DNA of 64,000 nt from Corallococcus soli (GTDB lineage Bacteria; Myxococcota; Myxococcia; Myxococcales; Myxococcaceae), in NCBI RefSeq assembly GCF_014930455.1, contig NZ_JAAIYO010000010.1, forward strand, positions 1 to 64,000, written 5' to 3'. Positions within the stretch are counted from its first letter, which is position 1. Every line of letters starts with the position of its first letter. Positions 9,401-21,400 of the stretch are shown one piece after another. The translations under genes were made by a program, and so were the position numbers. The notes under the pieces were generated by a model. It made no database searches. It worked only from the letters and a program-made list of their open reading frames with translations, and was not told where the DNA came from.

Positions 9401-12400
9401 GGCTTCCGACGCGGAGGACCTGGCGCTGCTGCTGAAGCAGTGGCGGGCGGAGGGCCGGAGCCCGAGCGCCGTGGTCCTCGCGCTGCGGGCGGAGGACGCG
9501 GAGTCCGAAACCCGGGCCTGGGCGCGTCACGGCTTCGACGTGCTGTTCGCGCTGGCGCGGGCCCTGCGGGAGCTCCCTTCGGCCGCCGCGCTCCGCGTCC
9601 TGGTGGTGCTGCCGGTGCTGGACGGCGCGGAGGGCGTGGCGCCTCCGTTCTCCGGCCTCGCGGCGTTCGCGCGCACCTGGACGCTGGAGCGCCCGGACGT
9701 TCGCGTGAAGGTGCTGGCCGCGGATGCCGCCGCCCGTGCCTCCTCGGCCTGGGCCGCGACGCTCCGCGCCGAGCTGGCGGAAGAGGGCGACACGGAGGTC
9801 CTCCTCCGGGGCGACCAGCGGCTGACGCGCGGCTCCTCGGCGGTGACGCCTCCGGCGGAGTTGGAGGCGTTCCGTGCGCGCAAGGGGAGCGTGTACCTGG
9901 TGACCGGCGGCGCCGGGGGCCTGGGCCTCCTGACGGCGGGCTTCCTGGCGGAGCACGGGGCCGGGACGCTGGTGCTCTCCGGCCGCTCCGAGGCCTCCGC
10001 CATCCAGCGAGAGGCGTTCACCGCGCTGGAGGCGAAGGGCGCTCGGGTGGAGTACGTGCGCGCGGACGTGAGCGTGGCGGATGACGCGCGCCGGCTCATC
10101 GAGGAGCTGAAGGCGCGGCACGGTCGCCTGGATGGCGTGGTGCACAGCGCCGGGGTGCTGCGCGACGCGTTCCTGCTGCACAAGACGCGCGAGTCCGCGG
10201 AGCCGGTGCTGGGGCCGAAGGTGGACGGCACGGTGCTGCTCGACGTGCTCACGGCCGACCAGGACCTCCAGTTCTTCCTGCTGTATTCGTCCGTCACGGG
10301 CCGGCTGGGCAACGTGGGCCAGGCGGACTACGCGTTCGCCAACGGCTTCCAGGACGACTTCGCGGAGGCCCGCGCCCGCGAGGTGGCCGCCGGTCGCCGT
10401 CAGGGTCGGACGCTCGCGGTGGCCTGGCCGCTCTGGGCGGACGGAGGCATGCAGCCCGGCGCCGAAGCGCTGGCGGCGATCCGCGAGGCGACGGGGCTGG
10501 TGCCGCTGGACACCGTCTCCGCGTTCCAGGTCCTGTCGCAGGCGCTGGTGTCCGGCCCCTGCGCCATCACCGTCGCGAAGGGCGACCTGGGGCGCTTCCA
10601 GGAGGCCCTGCACCCGCGCCCCGCGCCTGGGCCAGCCGCCGCGACGCCCGTCGCCTCCTCCGGCGTGTCGGACGCGTGGCTGCGTGAGCGCACGGAGCGC
10701 TACCTGCGCGAGGCGCTGGCCCAGGAGGCGGGCATCTCCGCGGACGCCATCGACGGCGCGGTGCCGCTGGAGCGCTACGGCATCACCTCCATCATGGTGC
10801 TGGCGCTCAACGGCCTGCTGGAGCGGCACTTCGGCGCGCTGTCCAAGACGCTCTTCTACGAGTACGAGACGCTGCACGAGCTGGCCGGCTACTTCCTCAC
10901 CCGCCACCGTGAGGCGCTGGGCGCGCTCTTCCGCGACGAAGCCCCCGCGGCCGCCTCCACCAGCCCTGGGGTCTCCCGCCCCATGCCCACGACCGTGGTG
11001 TCCCCGCGCGTCGCGGTGGAGCGCGCTCCGGCGTCCCCGGACGGGGATGAGCCCATCGCCATCATCGGCCTCGCGGGCCGCTTCCCGAAGGCCGACGGCA
11101 TCGACGCCTTCTGGGACGTGCTGAAGGCGGGCCTCGACTGCGTCACGGAGGTCCCGGCGGATCGCTGGGACCTGGACGGCTTCTACGCGCCCGCCCGCGA
11201 CACGGTGGGCCGCAGCTACGGCAAGTGGGGCGGCTTCCTTGACGGCGTGGACTGCTTCGACCCGCTCTTCTTCAACATCTCTCCGCGCGAAGCGGAGCTG
11301 ATGGACCCGAACGAGCGCCTGTTCCTCCAGGCCGCGTGGCACACGCTGGAGGACGCGGGCTACACGCGCGCGGGCCTGCGCAACGAACGCGTGGGCGTGT
11401 TCGCGGGCGTCATGTATTCGGAGTACCCGCTCTGGAACGTGGACGCGCCGAACCGGCTCCGCCAGGGCGCGCCCCCGGCGGCGGTGGCCAACCGCGTCTC
11501 GTTCTTCATGGACTTCCATGGGCCGAGCCTGGTGGTGGACACCATGTGCTCGTCCTCGCTGACGGCGCTGTTCCTCGCCTGCGAGAGCCTGCACCGGGGC
11601 CACGCCACGGTGGCGCTCGCGGGCGGCGTCAACCTGTCGGTGCACCCCAACAAGTACCTCCAGCTCGCGCACGGCAACTTCCTGGCGAGCGACGGGCGCT
11701 GCCACAGCTTCGGCGCGGACGGCGACGGCTACGTGCCCGGCGAGGGCGTGGGCGCGGTGCTGCTCAAGCCGCTGTCGCGCGCGCTCGCCGACGGGGACCA
11801 CATCCACGGCGTGCTGCGCGGCGTGTCCGTCAACCACGGCGGCCGGGCCAACGGCTACACCGTGCCCAGCCCCAACGCCCAGGCGGCGTTGATCCGCCAG
11901 ACGCTGGAGCGCGCCGGGGTGGAGCCCGCCGCCATCAGCTACGTGGAGGCGCACGGCACCGGCACGTCGCTGGGCGACCCCATTGAAATCACCGGCCTGT
12001 GCAAGGCCTTCGAGGCGCCGGAGGTGGAGGCCGCGCCCACCTGCGCCATCGGCTCGGTGAAGTCCAACGTGGGGCACCTGGAGGCGGCGGCGGGCATCGC
12101 CGGCCTGGCCAAGGTGCTGTTGCAGATGAAGCACGGACAGCTCGCGCCGTCGCTGCACTCGGCGACGCTGAACCCGAACATCCGCTTCGAGCGCACGCCG
12201 TTCTTCGTGCCCCAGACGCTCCAGCCCTGGGCTTCCAGGGGGACGCCCCGGCTCGCGTCGCTCAGCTCGTTCGGCGCGGGAGGCTCCAACGCCCACGCGC
12301 TCATCGAGGAGCACCTGCCAGCGGAGGAGACCGCGTGCGGTGACGTGCCGCCGGTGTTCCTCTTCAGCGCACGCGACGGGGAGCGGCTGCGCGAGCTGGT

Positions 12401-15400
12401 GCGGACGTGGGTGGCGTTCCTGGACCGCCAGGGCCCTTCCACGCCGGTCCTGATGGAGCAGGTGGCGCACGCGCTGCAAACGGGGCGTGAGGCGCTGGAC
12501 GAGCGGCTGGCGGTCGTCTGCAAGGACCTGGGCGAGCTGCGCGCGCGGCTGTCGCGTTGGGTGAAGGGCGAAGCCGCCGCGGGCGAGGTGCTGGTCGGGC
12601 GGGGCAGCCGCGAGAAGCGTGACCTGGGCGGCCTGCTGGGCGGGCCCACCGGCGCGGCCTTCCTGCGCATGCTGGTGGAGCAGCGCGAGTGGGAGAAGCT
12701 CGCGGGCGCGTGGGTGAGCGGCGCGGAGGTGGACTGGCTCCTGGGCCGTGGACAGCGGATGCCGCGCCGGCTGTCGTTGCCCGTCTATCCCTTCGCGCGC
12801 GAGCGCTACTGGGTCCCGGCGGAGGTGGAGGCACCGGCGGAGGATGCCGCGTCCACCACGGCGCGGCTCCTGTCGCGCCTCGAATGGGCCCGCGTCTCCG
12901 CTCCGGCCGCTGTGGAGTCCGTGGCGCCGGCGGCGCTGCTGGTGCTCGCTGCCACGCAGGCGCTGCGCGACGCCTTCCTGGCCGCGCGGCCCGCGTCCTC
13001 CGGGACGACGTTCGTGTTCGCGTCCCCGGGCGTCGAGTTCCGCGAGGTCACCGCCGATGACTACGTCATCGATCCGGAGCACCCGGAGCACTTCTCGCGG
13101 GTGCTCGCGGCGCTGAAGGCCCGTGGGCTCGTGTCGGTGTCCATCGTCAACGGCTGGGCGTGGGAGACGGCGGACGACGCGCAGGCCGTGGACTCGCTGA
13201 CCGCGACGGACGACACCGCGCGACTGGCGCTGACGGTGCTGCCCGCGGCCTCGCTGGCCTCCGCCATCGGCTCCGCCGACAAGGCGGGGCTCGTGGGCTT
13301 CACGCTGCTCGTGCGCGAAGGGGCAGGGTGGACGGGCGCCCTGGCCGCCTCCGCCTCCGCCCTCCACCCCGCGCTGCGGATGGCCTGGCCGGAGACGCCG
13401 GTGCGCGCCGTGCGCGTGACGGGAGGCGACGCGGGCCGCGCGGCGAGCCAGCTGCTCGCGGAGCTGCGCCATGCGCCGTCGGGTCTGGCGGAGACGCTCT
13501 ACCGTGACGACGTGCGCTACGAGCGCCGGCTGGCCTCATGGCGCGCGGGCGCCACCCTCCCCACGCCCCTGCGCAAGGGCGGGGTGTACCTGGTCACGGG
13601 CGGGCTGGGCGCGCTGGGCTACGTCCTGGCCACCCACCTGGCCCAGCGCTACCAGGCGAAGCTGTGCCTGCTGGGCCGCTCCGAGCTGGACGCCCCGCGA
13701 CAGGCCCGCATGGACGCGCTGCGGGCCGCGGGCGCGGATCCGATGTACCTGGCGTGCGACGCGGGGGACGAGGCCGCGCTCACGAACGCGGTGGCCCAGG
13801 TGCGCGAGTGCTTCGGCGCGCTGCACGGCGTCTTCCACTGCGCGGGGCTGGTGGATGGCAAGCCCCTGCGCGAGAAGTCCCTGGTCCAGTGGCGCGAAGC
13901 GCTGCGGGCCAAGGTGCGCGGCACGCTGGCGCTGGACTCCGCCACGCGCTCCGTGCCGTTGGACCTGCTGGTGCTCTTCTCCTCGACGTCCGCGCTGCTC
14001 GGCGACTTCGGGGACGGGGACTACGCGGTCGGCAACCGGTTCCTGGACGAGTTCATGCTCGTGCGCGAGGGGCTGCGCGCCCGGGGCGAGCGCGCCGGTC
14101 GCACGGTCACCATCGACTGGCCGCTGTGGCGCGAAGGCGCCATGCACCTCAACGCGGGCGCGGAGCGGCTGTACCTGGAGACCTCCGGGATGCGCTACCT
14201 GGAGTCCGCCGAGGGGCTGGCGTGCCTGGAGGAGATCCTCGCCTCCGGCCAGTCGCAGGCCGTGGTCCTCCCGCGCCAGTCCACCGCCTCCAAGAAGCCC
14301 AAGGCCACGGAGCCCGCTCGCGCTCCGGCGCCCGCGGCCATCGCCGCGCCCGGTGAGGACGCGCTGGAGGCCGAGCTCAAGCAGTTGGTGTCCGGCCTGC
14401 TGAAGATTCCGGTCGCGCGCCTGGACCCCGAGGAGAACCTGGGCGCGTTCGGGTTCGACTCGGTGGGGCTCACGCGCTTCGCCCAGCTCTTGAGCCGCCG
14501 CTTCTCCATCACCGTGACGCCCACCGTCTTCTTCGCGCACAGCACCCTGCGCGACCTGCGGCGCCACCTGGACGAGACGCACGGCCCGGCGCTGCGGGCG
14601 CAGCTGTCCTCCACCGCCCCGGCCGCCGCCACGGGCGGTGACGTGGCGCGCGCGGCCCCTGTCGCTGAGCGCGCGTCGCGGGCCGTGTCGCACGACGAGC
14701 CCATCGCCATCATCGGCATGGGTGGCATCTTCCCGGGCGGCCCGGACCTGGAGTCGTTCTGGCACCTGCTCCAGGAGTCGCGCAGCGCCATCACGGAGAT
14801 CCCCGCGTCGCGCTGGGACTGGCGCACGCACTACGGCGCGAACGTCCCCGAGGAGCGCCGCTCCAACACGAAGTGGGGCGGCTTCATCGACGGGTTGGAT
14901 CGCTTCGACGCGCGCTTCTTCCGCCTCTCCCCGCTGGAGGCGGAGGAGATGGACCCGCAGCACCGGCTCTTCCTCCAGACGTGCTGGAGCACCCTGGAGA
15001 ACGCCGGCTACGCGGTGCAGGAGCTGTCCGGCAAGAAGGTCGGCGTCTTCGCGGGCGTGCAGTTCAAGGACTACGAGCAGTTGATGACGGCGCGCGGCCG
15101 CAGCAGCGCCCACATCAGCACGGGCAATTCGCACGCGCTGCTCGTCAACCGCGTCTCGTACCTGCTCAACCTGCGCGGGCCGAGCGAGGCCATGGACACG
15201 GCCTGCTCCAGCTCGCTCGTGGCCATCCACCGGGCGGTGCAGTCGCTGCGCTCCGGTGAGTGCACGATGGCGCTGGCGGGCGGCGTGTCGTTGATGATGG
15301 ATCCGTTCACCTTCGTGGGCACGAGCAAGCTGGGCGTGCTGTCGTCGGAGGGCCGCTGCAAGACCTTCGACGCGGAGGCCAACGGCTACGTGCGCGGCGA

Positions 15401-18400
15401 GGGCGTGGGCACCGTGCTGCTCAAGCCGCTCAGCAAGGCGCTGGAGGACGGCGACCACATCCACGCCGTCATCCGCGCCACCGCCGTCAACCACGGCGGA
15501 AAGGCCGCGTCCCTCACCGCGCCCAACTCGCGGGCCCAGGCGGAGCTGCTGGTGGACGCCTACGAGCGGGCGGGCATCGAGCCGGAGACGCTGACGTACC
15601 TGGAGGCCCACGGCACCGGCACCGCGCTGGGCGACCCCGTGGAGGTGCAGGGCATCCTGGAGGCCTTCCAGACCCTGGCGACCCGCCGGGGGCGCGCGCT
15701 CAGCGAGACGCACTTCTGCGCCCTGGGGTCGGTGAAGACGAACATCGGCCACCTGGAACCGGCCGCGGGCATTGCCGGCGTATTGAAGGTCGTGCTGTCC
15801 ATGACCCACCAGACGCTGCCCGGCAACCCGGAGCTGCGTCAGCCCAACCCCCTGCTGCGCCTGGAGGGCACGCCCCTCTACCTGCTGCGGCAGACCCAGC
15901 CGTGGGTCGCGCCGCGCGACGCGGCCGGCACCGTCCTTCCCCGTCGCGCCGGCATCAGCTCGTTCGGCTACGGCGGCACCAACGCACACGTCGTCCTGGA
16001 GGAGGCCATGCCCTCCCTTCCCGAAACACGGCCGGGCCAGCCCGGTCCCCAGGTCTTCACGCTGTCGGCCCGCACGCCCGCGCAGCTCCAGGCCTACGCC
16101 GGACGCTTCGCCGAACACCTGCGCCACGAGCGCGCCACCCTGTCCCACGAGGCCGCGTTCGCGAACCTGCTCTTCACGTCGCAGGTGGGCCGCTCCGCGC
16201 TGAAGGAGCGCCTGGCCGTGGTCGTCTCCACCGCCGACGCGCTGGAGGCCGCGCTGCGCGCCTTCGCCCGGGGTGAGCCGCTCCCGTCGCACGCCTTCCG
16301 GGGAGGCCCGGACGCCGCCGCCGCCGAGGGCACGCACTTCGTGACGGGCGAGGACGCGCTCACCGCGCTCGCCCGCAACTGGGTGACGGGCCGCGAGGTG
16401 GACTGGGCCGCCGAGTGGCGCACCCGCGTCCCCGGCTGGAAGCCGCGCCGCGTGCCGCTGCCGAGCTACCCCTTCGAGTCGTCCCAGCACTGGTTCGAGC
16501 AGCGCACCGCCGCGCCGTCGCCGGAGGCCCCCGCCGCGGGGACGGCGCCGGTCGCGGCCGCTGCCGTGTCCGCGGAGGTGGTGGACCGCGCCGCCGTGTC
16601 CGACCGCCTCCGCGCGGACCTGCTGGCCGCCGCGCGTCAGGTGACGAAGGTGCCGGAGCAGGACCTGGACTTCGACGAGGACCTGCGGGAGCTGGGCTTC
16701 GAGTCCATCACGATGATCGAGTTCTGCAAGGCGCTGACGAAGCGCAGCGGGCTTGAGGTGAAGCCGGACGTCTTCTTCGACATGGGCCGCCCGTCGCTGG
16801 GCGCGCTGCACCGCTACCTGATGGAGCGCTTCGCCGGCACCCTGGCGACGCTCGCCCGGCCGGGCGCGGCGGCTTCTTCGCAGGGCGCCGTCCTGGCGCC
16901 TCCCTCCACGTCGTCGCTGGAGGCGCGCGAGGTGCGTGCGTCCGCCCCGGCGAGGCCGGAGCCGGTGGCCATCATCGGCATGGCGGGCGCGATGCCCCAG
17001 TCGCCGGACCTGGACTCCTTCTGGGAGGGCCTGGAGGCGGGCCGCAACCTCATCACGGAGATTCCCTCTGATCGCTGGGACTGGCGGAAGTTCTACGGCG
17101 ACCCGGCGAAGGAGCCCGGCAAGACGACGGTGCGCTGGGGCGGCTTCGTTCCGGACGCGGGCGACTTCGACGCGATGTTCTTCGGCATCTCCGCGCGCGA
17201 AGCGGAGCTGATGGATCCGCAGCAGCGGCTGTTCCTGTCCACCGTGTGGCGGGCCATCGAGAACGCGGGCTACCGGCCGTCGGAGCTGTCGCGCGGACGC
17301 ACCGGTCTGCTGGTGGGCGTGGCGGCCAATGACTACCAGGAGCTCCAGCGCGACTTCGACCTGGACGTGGAGGCGTACACGGCCACGGGCCTCGCGCACT
17401 CCATCCTGGCCAACCGCATCTCGTACCTCCTCAACTTCAACGGGCCGAGCGAGCCCGTGGACACCGCGTGCTCGTCCTCGCTGGTGGCCATCCACCGGGG
17501 CGTGGAGTTGTTGCAGGCGGGCCGCTGCGACACCGTCATCGCGGGCGGCGTGAACCTGCTGCTCAACCCGCGCCTCTTCATCGCCTTCTCCAAGGCGGGC
17601 ATGTTGAGCCCGGATGGCCAGTGCAAGTCCTTCGACAAGCGGGCCAACGGCTACGTGCGTGGCGAGGGCGTGGGCGCCGTCGTGCTCAAGTCCCTGAGCC
17701 GCGCGGAGAAGGATGGCGACCACATCCTCGCCGTCATCCGGGGCACCGCCATCAACCACGGCGGCCGGGCCGCGTCGCTGACCGCGCCCAACACGCAGGC
17801 CCAGGCGGACCTGCTGATGGCGGCGTACACGGCGGCGGACGTGGATCCGGCGTCGGTGGGCTACATCGAAGCGCACGGCACCGGCACCGCGCTGGGTGAC
17901 CCCGTGGAGGTCAACGCCCTCAAGCGCGCCTTCACGGAGCTGCACCGCCGCCAGGGCCGCACCGCCGCGCCTCGCCACTACTGCGGCCTGGGCTCGGTGA
18001 AGACGAACATCGGCCACCTGGAGACGGCGGCGGGCATCGCCGGCATCTTCAAGGTCGTGATGGGCATGAACCGGGGCCTGCTGCCGGCGCACCGGAACTT
18101 CGAGCAGCTCAACCCCCTCATCGACCTGGACGACAGCCCGTTCTTCATCGTGGACCGCACCCAGCCGTGGCGGCGGATGTCCGGCACGGACGGGCAGTCG
18201 CTGCCACGCCGCGCGGGCATCAGCTCGTTCGGCTTCGGTGGCGTCAACGCGCACGTCGTGCTGGAGGAGTACGTCCCGGCGACTCGCGCCGCCGCCCCGG
18301 CCGCCGTCGCGGGCTCCCGGCTGGTGCCCCTGTCCGCCAAGACGCCCGAGGCCCTCACGGCGTCGGTGCGCCAGATGGTGGAGCTGCTGTCGCGGCCCGC

Positions 18401-21400
18401 GCAGGAGGCGCCTCGCGATCCCCACGCGGAGGAGGTGCTGCGGCAGGGCGTGGTGGACGTCGTCGCCCGGATGCAGGACGTGTCCCCCTCGGACGTGGAT
18501 CCCGCCGTCGACCTGGCGGACTACGGCTTTGATCGCGTGCGGCTGTCCGTGCTCGCGGAGGCGCTGACGACCCGCTTCGGCGTGGAGCTGGACCTGGAGG
18601 CCGTCGAGGACGCGGGCAGCGTGGCGGCCATCGCCGCGCGGCTCTCCAGCCTCCGTACGCCTCCGGCGGGGCAGGAGGGCACGTCGCTGGACGACCTGGC
18701 CTTCACCCTCCAGGAGGGGCGTGAGCCCTTCGAGGAGCGGCTGGCGGTGGTGTGCTCGGACGTCGCGGGCCTGCTGGCCGGCTGGCGCGCGTTCCTGGAC
18801 GGACGCGGCGCGGAGAACGTGCTGCGCGGGCGCGTGCGCAAGTCGCGCGACGGCGCGGCGGAGCAGGAGCGACAGGCGGAGCGCGCCCGGCAGTGCGCGC
18901 GCGAGGGCCGCTGGACGGAGCTCGCCGGGCTGTGGGTCGTGGGCACGGAGGTCGACTGGTCGCTCGGGCGGGCTCCCGGGTCGCGCCGCCGTCTGGCGTT
19001 GCCGGGCCACCCGTTCGCTCGCGAGCGGTATTGGATCAGCCCGCGCGAGCCCCGCGCGGTGGTGGCCTCCACGGCGCCCGCGGCCCCCGGGGAGAGTGCC
19101 TTCCCGTCGCGCCTGACGGGCGAGGAGTTCTACCTGCGCGACCACGTCGTCGGGGGGCGCGCCATCCTCCCGGGCGTGGCCTCGCTGGAGCTGGGGCGCG
19201 CGGCGGGTGCCAGCGCTTCGGGCCGGCCGGTGCGCCGCCTGCGCAACATCCTCTGGGTCCAGCCGCTGGTGGCCTCGCCCCAGCCCATCGAGGTCCGCAC
19301 GGAAGTGCGCCCGGTGGACGGCGGCCTCGCCTACGAGGTCCGCACGAAGGCCGACGACGGCTCGCCCGTCATCCACGCCCAGGGCACCATCGTCCTGGAC
19401 GCGGCCATCGGTGAGGCCCCCGCGCGCGTGGACCTGCGCGCGGTGCGCGAGCGCTGCCAGGCGGTGCTGCCGCGGTCGGACACCTACGCCCTCTTCGAGA
19501 GCCGGGGCATGCGCTACGGCCCGTCGTTGCAGACCATCCAGACGCTCTATTCGGCGGACCGGGAAGCGCTCGCGGTGCTGCGCCTGCCCGACGAGGCTCG
19601 CGACGCCGGGGGGATGGTGCTGCACCCGTCGCTGATGGACGCGGCGCTGCAGACCGTCATCAGCTTCCCGGGCGACAGCACGCGCATGTACCTGCCGTTC
19701 GCGGTGGAGACGCTGACCGTCCACGGCGAGCTGGACCCCGAAGGCCACGCCTACGCGCGCCTGCTGGACGAGGACCGCGCCAGCCGTCGCTTCGAGGTCC
19801 TGCTGCTGGACCGCGAGGGCAACGTGCGCGTGCGCTTCGACAACCTGTCGGTCCGCGTCCTCAAGGCGCCCACCGCCAGCGTGGAGGCGGACACCTCCTC
19901 GCGCGTCCTGATGGTGCGCGAGTGGCGCCGTCACGAGGACGCCGCTCCTCCCGCGCCGCGCGCCCTGGATCGCGTGCTGGTGCTGGGCACCGGAGGCCCC
20001 CTGGAGGAGGCGCTGGTGGCCGCGCTCCAGGCCCGTGGGGTGGGCCCGGAGCGGCTGACGTGGGTCCGGGCCGGGGACGCCTTCCGCAAGGGGCCGTCCG
20101 GCTTCGAGCTGTCCCCACAGGAGCCGGAGCACTTCCGTCAGCTCGTCGACGCGCTGAAGCAGGGTGGGGGACTGCCGCAGACCGTCTTCCACCTGTGGGC
20201 GGACGGCGCCTGGAACGTGGGCGAGCCGTCGCGCGGCCTGAAGGCGGGCGCGGTGCTCCACCCGCTGTTCCACCTGTCGAAGGCGCTGCTGGAGGCCCGT
20301 CCGCCGGAGCAGGTGACGGTGGTGCACGCGTTCCACGGGAGCGCGGCGCGCACCCAGCCGCTGTCGGCGGCGATCGGCGGCTTCGCCCGCACACTGCGCC
20401 TGGAGAACCCGCGCCTCGTGCTGCGCTCGGTGTCCTGGGACGACGTGGCCGGGGGCCGTGACACCTGGACGCGCGAAGTCGCGCAGCTGCTGGGCGCACT
20501 GGACGCACCCGGTGGCGGCACGACGGAGACGCGCTTCCAGGCGAAGGACGCCTGGCGTCCGGCCTACGTGCCGGCGATCGTGCCGGAGAAGGCCGTGCCC
20601 CTGCGTCGCGGGGGCGTGTACCTGGTGAGCGGTGGCGCGGGCGGACTGGGCCTGCGCTTCGCGGAGCACCTGGGCCGCACGCTCGGGGCGAAGCTGGTGC
20701 TCGCCGGCCGCTCCGAGCTGACGCCCGCGGTCTCCGCGCGGCTGGAGGCCCTGCGCGCTTCGGGCGCCCAGGTGAAGTACGTGCGCGCCGACGTGTCCTC
20801 GCGCGAGGACGTGGAGCGCTGGGTGTCCGAGGCCCGCGCGGCCTTCGGCGCCATCCACGGCGTGCTGCACGCGGCCGGGCTCAACCGCGACGGCTTCCTG
20901 CTCAAGAAGGGCGTTGGGGACGTGGACGCGGTGCTGGCGCCCAAGGTGCTGGGCACGGCGTACCTCGACGAGTGCCTCGCGACGGAGCAGCTGGATTTCT
21001 TCGCGCTGTTCTCGTCCGCCACGGCGCTGCTGGGCAACGTGGGCCAGGCCGACTACGGCTACGCCAACGAGTTCCTCAACGCCTTCGCCGAAGCCCGCGA
21101 GGCGATGCGCCAGCAGGGCACGCGCCACGGCCTCACCGTGTCCCTCAACTGGCAGTTGTGGGCGGACGGCGGCATGGCGGTGGACGCGGACACCGGCGCC
21201 TGGATGTTCAAGCAGGCCGGCATGCGGCCCCTCACCTTCGACGTGGGCGTCGCGGCCTTCGAGGAGTCCCTGCGCGTCGGCGCCCCCGTGGTGGGCATCT
21301 TCTACGGCGACCGCGAGCGCATCCTCCACGCCTTCGAGGAGGAGAAGGCCCCGCAGGTGTCCTCGTCACCCGCGGCCCCCGCGCCCACCGGCGACGCGCC

